Of a DNA stretch of 64,000 nucleotides, positions 27,099-37,679 are shown piece by piece. Under the pieces are notes generated by a model. That model was given only the letters and a program-made list of their open reading frames with translations. It was not told the DNA's origin and ran no database searches. The DNA comes from Adenanthera pavonina. Its lineage: Eukaryota; Streptophyta; Magnoliopsida; Fabales; Fabaceae. Positions within the stretch are counted from its first letter, which is position 1; the number at the start of each line of letters is the position of its first letter. The stretch spans positions 24,616,501-24,680,500 of the forward strand of contig JAIVEN010000012.1 in assembly GCA_026686845.1 (NCBI GenBank), in the 5' to 3' direction. Made by a program: the position numbers and the translations under genes.

Positions 27099-28380
27099 TA
27101 TAACAACCCTTATTACACTATCTCAAACTTAGTCTCTAGCTAATAGGAAGTACAATTGATGATGTGTGCAGAACCGAATGAATCGAGATAGAGGAAGAAC
27201 AAAGAGGAGATTGAAGAGCTCCATATCGCTGCAAGAAGCAGAGCCACCGCGGCAAACGAGCTAAAACTAGGATAAATTTTTTCGAACAAAGAAGCTCTAC
27301 ACTGCAGCGCCAGACAGAAAATTGTTTAAATCAGACGAGTTTCATTCCACGAAACAGAAGGAATTGGAGGGAGAAATAAAGGGGCTATGTTAAGGTCTGA
27401 GAAGTATGACATTTGGGGGTGATTTCTGACCTTGAGGAGCTTTAATCTTGGTTGATAAGTGATCCCTAACCTCCTTTCCTCTCTTTTCTCTATGAATTTC
27501 ATTTGGAATGCATGAGAGTGTGTTATATTTTGAATTAGTCACGGTTTCAACTAATTAAAATAATTGTATTGGTGTTATAGAAGTGTTATGTAGTGCTAGG
27601 AAGTTTTGGATATAAGTTTTGGTTGAATTGTGATGGGTTTGAGTGGAACCTTAGCTTTGGATTGTGTATGGAAGCTCGAATCCGAAATGTATAGAATTGA
27701 TTATAATTTGAATGGTTGTATAGGGCTTATTGATCCATGAAAATGTTGTTGGAATATGGGGTTAAGCTTTAATAGTTGAATTATGGATTTTGAATAATTA
27801 TGCTCTATGTTAATTTAAAATATTATAGCATTGTAAATGTTGTTTGGTTGACCGAAGGTGTTTGGCTTATGTTTAGTATTATGACAATGCGTTTAACCCG
27901 TGTGTGTGGTGTCGATGATTTTAGATAACTGGATGTTTGAGTGCTAATTATTGATTTGTATTTATATATATATATATATATATGCATTTTTTCATTCATA
28001 TCACGATATTATTATGTATGTGTATAGTTTTTCTACATATTGTGGTATGCATACGATTAGATGAGGGAAGAGTCTAGATCTCTGGTATTGATATGTGATG
28101 ATGATAGGCATTATATTATATGTGATTTCATAACATGCTAGCATGACATTGATATTTGTAATATGATAATAATGATTATTGCATAGTGACATGGCAAGAA
28201 TATCATTACCACATAAGTACAGTGAGATTTGGTGGATTGGATGATAATAATGAAATGAAAAATAATATGATGATGTGATATGATATGATGATAGGTGAGC
28301 ATCCTCATCCATTGAAAAACATATATTGGTTTGATTACAATACAAGTAAATCAAACCAAAAGACATAACGAAATGTTATA
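27099..28380. mobile_element. Probable decayed 3' LTR of the truncated gypsy element
   Basis: It directly follows a purine-rich tract (GATGAGGGGAGAA) that ends the coding remnant, as a polypurine tract should. It starts TATAACAACC and ends GTTATA, which look like decayed TGTAAC...GTTACA termini (compare the intact TGTAACATC...GATGTTACA of the 55660 element). There is no second LTR to compare and no target duplication, so the right limit is tentative. A TA microsatellite sits near 27963-27983. Confidence 0.45.
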
Positions 28381-29116
28381 ATGTTAAAAGAAAAAATAGG
28401 TATGCAGAGTTGTATTATCTCGACAGTAAAAACGTCTTCCTCAAAGTGTGGAGAGAGTAAAGTGTAATTCTCTGTGAACTCATTCATAACTTATATTTCT
28501 CTTTTGCTTGACCCCATCTTTTCTCTCTCTTAAACTTTCCCATAATTATATAATTTTAATGCAAAAGTAAATAATTTTAGTCTTGAGTTAATTTCCCTTG
28601 CCATTTTTTAAAATTTTACATTTTAAAAATGTATAATTTATAAATTATAAATACTTTCTTTTTAAAATTTTTAAATCTTCCTCATTATTTAAATTTAGAT
28701 TTTTTTTTATTTTTAAAATTATAACAGATTCTTAACTTCCCTCTATGTCCAATATTTTAAATTTAATTTTTTTTTTATCTAACTTTCCTATCTTGATTTC
28801 TTTCCCATGTGCGAATATTTCCTAATTTTTTAACTTCCCTTCCCTCTATTTTCTTAACATCTCATTTGTCCAATTTTTTTTTTAACCCACGGTGTGTAAT
28901 GCTTTATTGAGAATCCATTAACAAATCCAGAGAGGCAACATGGAATTTGATTACTAATGCAGAGGTGTTAGAACAAAGTAGGTATTTTTTTCTTTTTTCT
29001 TTTTTCTTTTTTTTATAATCTTTCTTTTTTCTATTTTACATCTTTTCTTCAAGTCTCTCTCTACCATCTTATTTCTTTATCTAACCTCTCATTTTTATTT
29101 TCTTTTTTAGATGGGA
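28381..29116. other. AT-rich intergenic DNA
   Basis: T-rich on the plus strand with long pyrimidine runs near 28980-29100. No gene or recognisable element was seen. Confidence 0.4.
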
Positions 29117-29740
29117 GAATTACTATTCAAGACCAAAATCACAATTTAATTACAAAATAGGATCTATTATTCATTTAATTATAAAAAAGGACTAATTTTT
29201 TTAAATTAAATATAAGAATGTAAAATTACCCAAATACCCTCAAATTTTATTCCTCCCCTTACCATTGCCAGTCAACAGCCGACGACCTAGTCAATAGTCA
29301 CAGCAACAAGTCAACAGTCATCGGTGATTAGTTAATGTCTACGAATAGTCACCATTGACTAGTCAACGGCAGCTTGCAACTAGTCAACGTTTGCTAGGAA
29401 AAAATAACTTACAATTTCTTTTTCTAGATTTTGCAATTAGCTAATTTTGAATTTACAAACTTAGTTTTTAAATTTTTACTTTACAATTTCTTTTCCAACA
29501 TTTGTAACTTTTTAATTTTAAATTTGCAACTTCTTTTCAAATTTTCACTCTGAATTGTTTTAGTGTTTTTACAATATCTTTTTCATATTTTATAGCTTAA
29601 TTATCCTAAATTTGCAACTTGTTTTCCAGATTTTAATTATAAATTATTGTAGTGTCTTACAACTTTTTTTCTAGAATTTGTAACTTACTAACTCTGAATT
29701 AGTAACTTGTTTTCCAAATGTTTACTATGAAATCATTATA
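29117..29740. repeat. Dispersed AT-rich repeat, copy 1
   Basis: Begins AATTACTATTCAAGACCAAA, continues with AATTACCCAAATACCCTCAA and a GTCAACAGTC-rich stretch (29270-29390). It then becomes a loose tandem of phrases like AATTTGCAACTTCTTTTC with a period near 50 bases. The same order of blocks recurs at 31618-32420. Confidence 0.65.
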
Positions 29741-30496
29741 TGCACATTATTTACAAGGATTATTGTTAATAATAGCAATTACTTGCATATAAATTAATTT
29801 ATAAATATATGAATTGCTGTCCATTTATACAATGTGGCTGGATTTGGTTGCTTGTAATTTGGATTAGAATTATTGTCCCTGAGCCCATGTTGTGTGCAAA
29901 AGATACTTACACCTCTATCAATGATAACATGACTCAATTTAATGTAAAGAAAGAGAAATGCATAAATAGAAATGCATACATAATATAATGCTTATTCTTA
30001 CTGATTAAACGTCTCCATTGTTTGCAGGCAGTATTTAGGTGGATTACACTTTGAATCCAAATAATATATTATTGGTTGTATCAGGTTGATACAGACCAAC
30101 ATCCAATGATTGCTAAGAAAAATAAACTAATGTTAGTAAAATATAATCAAGCAGTTAACATGAAGTCATAATTCAAAAGTTCAGTGATAAGTGACTCATT
30201 TCTGTTGATATGGTGTCAAATATAACATCTCACCACCTGCATCCACCCTCATCGCATTGGCAACATCTCATAACTGTTCAGTAATTTTCACCTAGGGCAT
30301 CCAGCTGAATATAAAAGCTAAGATGTCTTGGGGTGGATGAACGTAAATCTGTCCGTGAGCTTGACAAGGATTATAAACTTTTCATATAGATAACTAAAAA
30401 AAATAAAAAGAGTAATTCATTAATATTGCATAAGGAAATGAAATGTAGTCAAGTGGAAAGCAAATCTGTTGTAATTTTTATACTTGATAAATGCAG
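29741..30496. other. AT-rich spacer, no gene seen
   Basis: The strand opposite to the one given may carry further decayed parts of the transposon ORF that is recognisable from 30497 on, but no continuous reading is visible. Confidence 0.35.
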
Positions 30497-31020
30497 TTAC
30501 ATTTTGTACCCTAAGCCATTGATGACCCACAATGTCAGCGAGTGGTGGATGAATGTAAATCTATCCATGAGCTTGGGATGGGTGATCGTTTCAGATATTT
30601 CCTTGTTGAAGATCCTCGCATCAAGTGGGAATGTTAGTAATTCCCGTAGCTTTAGCTTCACTATGTTTGCAAGGAATGTTTGATTATCACTTGCCTTTGA
30701 AGCTTGAGTTCCCGACAATCCCTTCATTGGTGCAGTGATTGACTCCTTTGATTGCTTAATCATTGGAATACTAGACTTCCTCTTGAACTATGAAACAAAG
30801 TTGATTAACTTGCGAATTGACATACATATTTTGTTGGAGTTGATGTAACAAGGTAAGCAGGCCATGCCACATATTCACCAATTGCCTATCCTACCGTGGC
30901 CGCCTCATCAATAGGGACAGGCAACTATACATTCTCCTTGATGGATAAGTTAACCGATACTCTCACGTGATATTTTGATAGGCAGATGTTGACCAGCAAT
31001 GCTAAAGGGAGAAATAAGAC
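30497..31020 (-). pseudogene. Degenerate plant DNA-transposon-type ORF (CACTA/MULE-associated?)
   Basis: On the minus strand, around 30830-30960, a decayed reading contains PIDEAATVG, a stop, then AIGEYVAWPAYLV. This resembles the 'PxDEASxLGEAIGSFVxWPRHLV' type segment often present in proteins of plant CACTA/En-Spm-like elements. Downstream an 88-residue open stretch (30763-30497) continues with FLANIVKLKLRELLTF and ITHPKLMDRFTF, for which no function is recognised. Stops and frame changes show it is dead. The assignment rests on motif memory and is tentative. Confidence 0.35.
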
Positions 31021-31181
31021 TTGAGGATATTTTGATAAATTTACATTGTATATTTAATTTTAAAAAGTTAATATTTTTTTATAATTAAATTAATAATAGG
31101 TCTCTTTTTATAATTAAATTGTGATTTTAATTTTGAATAATAATTTTTTTTATTTTTTTTAGTAGACGAGTCATTGTGTAG

Positions 31182-31207
31182 GAATCATTGTGGCTCCACA
31201 ATGATTC
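31182..31207. repeat. Perfect 12-bp inverted repeat
   Basis: GAATCATTGTGG and its exact reverse complement CCACAATGATTC separated by CT. It could form a tight hairpin. No gene adjoins it on either side. Confidence 0.7.
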
Positions 31208-31373
31208 TTTTTTCTTTTTATTGGTAAAAAAATAGTCATTGCGCTGACACAAATGCAAAATTTAGCAGGCAGCTCACATCAAAATCATAAGTACAGAAGG
31301 ATGTGGTTCCAAGGTGTACGAGGCTTATCCTGAAGATCTTCAGGGGTTCTCCAGAGGCTTATCCTTAATATCT

Positions 31374-31374
<1 letters not shown>

Positions 31375-31412
<38 letters not shown>
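31375..31412. repeat. (CT)19 microsatellite
   Basis: Uninterrupted CT dinucleotides over 38 bases. Confidence 0.9.
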
Positions 31413-31415
<3 letters not shown>

Positions 31416-31617
31416 GTTTTTTATGGCTTTGTGCCCTTAACCAACAAAAATTACTATAGTATTTTACCTTTTTTAATGTATTTATCATTATTGTGTATTA
31501 AATTTTAAAGTGCTCAATATTGTTTATAAATTGTTTTTTATCTTTACATTCCCATATTTTATCTAATTTTTTATTTTTTATTTTATTTAAAATTTTCAAT
31601 TTTTAAAAACTTTGAGA

Positions 31618-33010
31618 GGAAATTACTATTCAGAATTAAAATCACAATTTAATTATAAAATGTGATCTACTATTTATTTAATTATAAAAAAGGACCAATT
31701 TTTTAAATAAAATATTAAAATATAAAATTACCAAAATACCCTTAAATTTTATTTCTTCGCAAACCATCACCGGTCAATAGTCACCAGCAACTGTTCAACA
31801 CCGACCAATGTCGCCAACGATGGGTCAACACTCATCAGAAAAAAATAACTTATAACTTTTTTTTAAGATTTTATAACTTATTTGTTCTAAATTTGCAATT
31901 TAGTTTTCAAATTTTTACTTTATAATTTCTTTCAGAATTTACAACTTCTTCACTCTAAATTTATAACTTATTTTTTAAATTTTTATTATGAATTGTTTCA
32001 ATATATTTGCAACTTCTTTTTCATATTTTGCAAGTTATTTATTATGAATTTGCAACTTATTGTTTGAATTTTTATTATGAATAGTTTCAGTGTTTTATAA
32101 CTTCATTTCTAAATTTTTACTATTAATTGTTTCAATATTATTGCAACTTATTTTACATATTTTGTAATTTTTTTACTTTAAATTTATAACTCAGTTTTCA
32201 AATTTTTACTATAAATTATTTTAATGCTTTGCAATTTCTTTTCAAGAATTGACAACTTGGTTACTCAGAATTTACAACTTGTTTAGCCACTTGAGACTAG
32301 TTCAAGTGGTAAGGGTGTGGTGGGGTCTGGATAGAGGTTAAGGGTTCAAACTCTCATAATGTATAAAAAAAAAAGAATTTATAACTCATTTTTCAAATTT
32401 TTACTATAAATTTTTTCATCACTTTTTAACTTTTATTCTAAAATTTTTTAATTTGGAACGTGACAAAGATTTAGAAAACAAATTATAAATTTAAAGTAGA
32501 CAAATTGCAAATTCTAAAAAAGAAGTTTCAAAATATTAAAGCAATTTATTGTCAAAATTTGAAAAATTAATTGCAAATTAAGAGTAGGTAAGTTGCAAAA
32601 TACGTAAATGAAGTTACAAAAGTACAAAAAAAATTTATAGTAAAAATTTAGAAAATGAGCTGTAAATTTAAAATAAACAAGTTGTAAAATATGTTGTAAG
32701 AGATTAAAATAATTCAAAATAAAAATTTAAAAATGAGTTATAAATTCAAAGTGAGTAAATTGTAAATTCTAGAAAAGAAATTATAAAATACTTAAACAAT
32801 TCATAATTAAAATCTGAAAAATAATTTATAAATCTAGAGTAATCAAATTATAAAATTTAAAAAAAATTACAAAAATAGTGAAATAATTTATAGTGAAAAC
32901 TTAGAAAAAAAGTTATAAATTTAGAGTGAAAAAACTGTAAATTCTAAAAAAATTATAAAATAAAAATTTAAAAATTAAATTACAAATTCATAACAAATAA
33001 GGTCAAAATC
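31618..33010. repeat. Large inverted array of about 50-bp AT-rich repeats (copy 2 of the dispersed repeat)
   Basis: The left part (31618-32440) repeats the block order of 29117-29740, including AATTACCAAAATACCCTTAA and a GTCAACA-type stretch, then many phrases like TTTATAACTTATTTTTTAAA. The right part (about 32455-33000) carries the same phrases in reverse complement (AAATTATAAATTTAAAGTAG and similar). The whole is therefore an imperfect palindrome over 1.1 kb. The turning point is near 32440. A SINE-like insert sits at 32285-32374. Confidence 0.65.
32285..32374 (+). mobile_element. Short tRNA-derived SINE-like insertion
   Basis: A roughly 90-bp unit that differs from the repeat around it. 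It has an A-box-like GTTCAAGTGGTAAGGG (about 32300-32315), a B-box-like GGTTCAAACTC (about 32343-32353) at the expected spacing, and an A-run at its end. It is flanked by AGAATTTACAACT (32267-32279) and AGAATTTATAACT (32374-32386), a 13-bp direct repeat with one mismatch. Because the host DNA is itself a tandem repeat of similar phrases, the flanking match alone is weak evidence. Confidence 0.5.
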
Positions 33011-34167
33011 TTAACCATTTTTTTAAGATTTTATGAATGAATTTTTATTTAAGAGATATGCACGTTAAAATACACGGATAATCCACATACCATCATCTAA
33101 GCATTTGAATAGGAATCATGAAACAAAACGCACCTGGGTGGATGTGATGAAAATGTCAGTTGGTTTTCCCCAAAATTGTCATTTCTAAACTATTATTAAA
33201 TTTGTTTTTATTAATTATATTATTTTTCATAATATTTATTTTTTATCTACTAATTATAATTAAAAATATAAAAAATAATTAATATATTAAATAATTTTAT
33301 AAAATATCTTATAATTTAAAATAAATATTATTTTTAAAATATATTCTATATTTATTTTGGAAGAAGTAATAAATATACTATATATGTACTGTATATATTT
33401 ATGTATAGTTTAGTGTGGTTTGATAATTCTGATAGAAACACATATTTTTAGCAACAAAATCTTCCAAAATCTTCCGTGCCTGGTGCAATGGTTCACATTT
33501 CACACTGACAGTCTGACATACAATGACCGCCCTTATTATTATTAGTTTTGTTTTCTTTCTACTTTTACATAACTTTTATTTTACACGTGCTTGGATAGGA
33601 ACTGGGGTCTCTCCTCTGAGAACCCCATGCTGTCATGGGCGGGCGCTGTTTCCGTGGCGCAAAGCCACGCACGCCCGATCTACGCGGTCACACATAAATT
33701 ACTGTAATTATATAGTTTTTTTTCATAATATTTATAAAAAAAAATAAATAATTCTCCTCTCACAATAATTTATGTATTTCGTGCGTGGATCTGATCTCCA
33801 CTCACATAATCACGTTCCTACTGTCATAGTATTGCCATGGTGCTGCCATGCAGTTTTGATTTTATTTTTATAAATTAATAAATATTATAAATAAAATATA
33901 TGTATTTTAAAGTCATTATTCATTTTTTTTCTATAAAACTGCATATAGGAGGATAAAAACTGCATAAAATCAGGACTATATGACTTTAAAAAAAATTATT
34001 TTTTTATCTCTAAACTTAAATTTTTAAAAAACAAAAATTGAAAAATTAGAAAGAAAGGGTGGCAGATGGCCGCAGGGGGTGTCTCCGTCGGAGCCCACTT
34101 GGACAGCTTGCAAATGACCCACATCTCTCAACGAACGGCTCACTTTGATGATCACGTGAACCACTAT
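33011..34167. other. AT-rich intergenic DNA with a GC-rich island
   Basis: Mostly A/T. Around 33600-33690 a GC-rich patch has the hairpin CGTGGCGCAAAGCCACG inside an outer GGGCG...CGCCC pair. A second GC-rich patch lies near 34070-34165. Neither is recognised. Confidence 0.4.
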
Positions 34168-35397
34168 TACATGCTTTTATTTTTTATTTTTTTCCATTCA
34201 ATCTATATTTAATATATATCACATAAAAGAAGAATATATAGTTGCGCATATATTGTTACTGCTTTTTTTTTTCCCCAGGAAGTTGGGCATTCAACTCGAT
34301 AATTTTGTTCGTATGTACAAAATTTTATTCGATTTTACCTCCAATTGTTTATGTTGTGTACAATTTATTATATATTTTATAATTCATACTGACATTAATT
34401 ATTGATTATATTTTTAATATTGGATTTCAGTATAATTATATTTCTTTTTTATATATTTAACTATCTAGTATCCGATTCTAATGGATCAAATTTAAATATT
34501 GTTAAGCTAAAAAAAAAAGTAACTCTACCAATATGGATTTTTCAATTAATAAGATTCAATTCTCAACTTCGCTTAAAGAGTTTCAAAATTTTTTGAAATG
34601 ATTTAATGTCTCACTTCACACATTATATATATACATATTTTTTTGCCACCCTTTGATTTTTTATATATCACAAATGTGTTACTATATATTAATGATTTGT
34701 ACAAAAAAATTGTGATAAATCTCCCATATAAAAATAAATTATTAAATATATACTTAAAAAATTATATGTTTCACATACTTAAACTACTCTTAATTAGTAT
34801 TATATTCAAATTAAATAATAAAAAATAAATATAAATTCATGCAAATGCTCAACTTTTATTATAAATGATTCCAAATAATTTAATTAAAATGGATTAACAT
34901 GTATAATACAAATATAAGTATAATTCTTTTTTATTAATGAGAAGTTAATACTAATCTATAAGAAAAATATTTTCAATAAATTAATAAAATATTTATTTTA
35001 TATCTATTTAAATATGTCAATCAAAGAGAGATATATATTGTGTGTGCATATATATATATATATATATACAGACTATATATTACAATTCTGTTTTTTTTTT
35101 TTGGCCATCAAGGTGCGGCATTTGAGGAGGGGGCCTGATCCTTGAAAATATATTATAATATAGACTATAGAGGTACGCTTAATTCAGGGCCGCCGTCTAA
35201 ATAAATTGAGGCCCTCAATTTGAGGGGGACAAATCCTTGAAAAATCAGTCTCACAACCACATAAATATAAATATTGTAATGATCATTTTTATGGCAGGTG
35301 CGCATATATGGGAGCCGCGTCGGTGGGTGGAGAGTGATCCACGCACGATGTGCTTGTTGTGACCTAGCCGAATTCCAATAATTCATTTTATTTTATT
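34168..35397. repeat. Segmental duplicate unit, copy A
   Basis: Collinear with 38370-39783 (copy B) and 48950-50091 (copy C): CATTCAATCTATATTTAATA at the start, GGAAGTTGGGCATTCAACTC, then GTGGGTGGAGAGTGATCCAC and a CCGAATTCCAAT-type end. Copies B and C lead into BURP genes. Copy A does not, and seems to be the 5' flank of a lost third unit. Confidence 0.75.
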
Positions 35398-36952
35398 TTT
35401 ATCGTTTATGTTATCATATTAAGTGAAACAATGTAATAAATAATCATTATTTTTTTTAGAAAATAGTAATTTTGATGGTAGGGGTGAAATATTTATATTT
35501 TTATAACATGAAAAATTTTAACTTGAATATAAAAAAATTTTAATTGAAATATGAAAATATCTAATAAAGACTTAATATCGGTATGATTTATCTTTATCAA
35601 AAAGAAAATATGATTTTGAACCACGATTCTCTAACAACATGTATTTAAGTAAACATAAATTGTCTTTTTTAAAAAAGGAAAAGTGAGTTAAACTATGATT
35701 TTGAAAAATGAGAAGAAAAATTACTTTTCCTTTAACAAAATATAAGATTTTGGAAAAAAAAAATTACTCTATATTATACATCTAAAAGTATATTTAACCC
35801 TTATCATCCAAATATGTTTTTTTTGTCAAACTTATTTTTATAAAAATAATATTCAAATATAACAATTTACATTAAACTTACTTTATCTAAATTTATTTTT
35901 ATAAATTTTATTTATCTTAACTTAATTTTACAAAATTAAGAACCAAACGGACCCTTAAAAATTTTTATATAAACTCAAAAATTTTCAAACTCAAAATTTC
36001 ATACACCAAAATTTTATTCACAATGAAATTTTTTGTATCTTTATTAGATATTTTCACGTTTCAATTAGAATTTTTCTTGTCCAAATTCAAAGATACTATG
36101 TTATAAAAAAATTAACATAATTTTTATAGAAAAATTAACTCAAATGCAAAATTTTGTCAAGTAAATATTTTGATAAACAAATATTATAGTTCAATAAAAA
36201 TATATATTAGAATTTGATTACAAAAATTTGCTAAATAAATTTATATGATTAAATTTTTTGAACATGATTGGTTAAGAATGATAACTGTGTAATGTTAAAT
36301 AAAGTTAATTAGATAAAAAATATATTCAACAAAAAATATGATAAAAATATATTAAAAAGGGAGAAATTGCAATTCCATGAAAGTGGATAATTATTTAAAT
36401 TTTCATGATTTGAAAAATTTTAATTTGAATCTAAAAAATTTCAACTAAAAGATAAAAATTTCAATAAAAACAAAAAAATTTTATGACTAAAATTTTGGTT
36501 TTGAAAATTTTGAGTTTACATAAAATTTTTTGAGTTTTTATTGAACATTTTCATATTTTAGTTGAAATTTTTTATATCCAAATTAAAAATTTTCGTGTCA
36601 TGAAAATATAAATATTTCACTTCTATTATAAAATTACAATTTTTCTTTGAAAAAAAAGTGATGGAGATTCATTGCATTGAAGTACTTAGTATTTATTTGG
36701 ATTGCTTTTTTCTAAAAGGTTTGTTATAATAATTATAGTTTATATAAATAAAATTTGAATAAAAATAGAAAAATTTATCACAATTTATTTAAATAAAAAG
36801 AAAAAAAATATAATTAAAGACTATGATTTAATTTATAAAAATAAAAATTAAATAAACATTTAGTAAATTAATACAAATGGCAAAAAAAAAATGAATGATT
36901 GGAATTCCTCCACGTCACAACACATCCATGATGCGTGGATTTACACGCACTG
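35338..36952. repeat. Palindromic (foldback-like) region
   Basis: The left edge GATCCACGCACGATGTGCTT...GAATTCCAATAATTC recurs inverted at 36893-36945 (AATGATTGGAATTCC...CATGATGCGTGGATTTAC). The inner left arm (from about 35465: GTGAAATATTTATATTTTTA) matches the reverse complement of 36540-36645 over about 110 bases. Between the arms lies an unrelated A/T segment (about 35583-35945) ending in AACCAAACGGACCC, which looks like a separate small insert. Confidence 0.55.
36360..36652. mobile_element. Near-complete palindrome, hairpin MITE
   Basis: The left half (TTTTCATGATTTGAAAAATT and on) pairs along almost its whole length with the right half (reverse complement ATTTTCATGACACGAAAATT and on), with the centre near 36495. 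Related single-arm sequences occur at about 35465-35580, 35945-36120, 39825-40080 and 50125-50310, the last two just upstream of BURP genes. Confidence 0.6.
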
Positions 36953-37572
36953 AAACAGCTCATATATATATATATAATATGTATATACAGATATAGTGTG
37001 TATATATAGTCTATTATTTTTGTTTATTTTCTGTCACTTTCATTTTTGAATGAAATAAAATAATATTAAAATTTTTCTATCTCATGCCCTCCAATAAACC
37101 AAATTCACGTTATTATTTGGGGCCCTATTCTCCAAGTTCTTTTTTTCAAATTTTGTGTATTTTAAATGAAAAAGTGAAATATTATACAATCTAGACCCCA
37201 ATTTTGGATCAAATCAAATATGTCACCATCAATAGAACCACTACTTCTAAGTCTAATATGTGTAATAAAAATTCAGAATTAATATAAAAATATTTTTCAA
37301 ATAATTTGCTCCTACAAACCATTGCCCTTGTACCTACCTTTAAACAAATCTAAATAAAAAGATATTAAAAGTCCCCTCATTCTCTTTCATTTCCTCTCCA
37401 TTAAACCTAAACAACAAAAAATATTAATTTTTTCTCCACTCCTATCTTACTTATTAAATCAAATGAGAAATATTTTAATTTTTCCACTCATCCCATTTAA
37501 ATTCCTCTATCCAAACAAAGGAAATATGTCCCTCATACAATAAACATAAAAATTTTAATGATCGTTCACGTG
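36953..37572. other. AT-rich intergenic DNA
   Basis: No gene seen. A TA microsatellite is near 36963-36976. Confidence 0.4.
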
Positions 37573-37674
37573 GTACGTTTAATTATTGTATTATTCCTGA
37601 AAAGGACAACCCAGCTCTGTATAAATTAAGCAGCTTAGTCTAGTGGTTCAGTGTCCGGGTTCACACTCTTTCTG
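37573..37674 (+). pseudogene. Relic of a BURP-gene promoter and 5' UTR
   Basis: Matches the promoter and leader of the two BURP genes almost base for base, including CCTGAAAAGGACAACCCAGC, the TATA box TATAAATTAA (37620-37629) and CTAGTGGTTCAGTGTCCGGG. It stops at TTTCTG, about 14 bases before where the ATG should be, and is joined directly to the 37680-type repeat. It therefore marks another BURP unit whose coding part is gone. Confidence 0.8.
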
Positions 37675-37679
37675 AAAAT

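Noticed and set aside
28001..28366. 121-codon minus-strand open frame
   Set aside because: Low-complexity His/Tyr/Ile-rich reading of an A/T-rich ATGATGATG-type stretch in the decayed LTR.
27099..28380. Possibility that this is a solo LTR of an unrelated element
   Set aside because: It directly abuts the end of the gypsy coding remnant and a purine tract, so it is better explained as that element's own 3' LTR, though the right border is uncertain.
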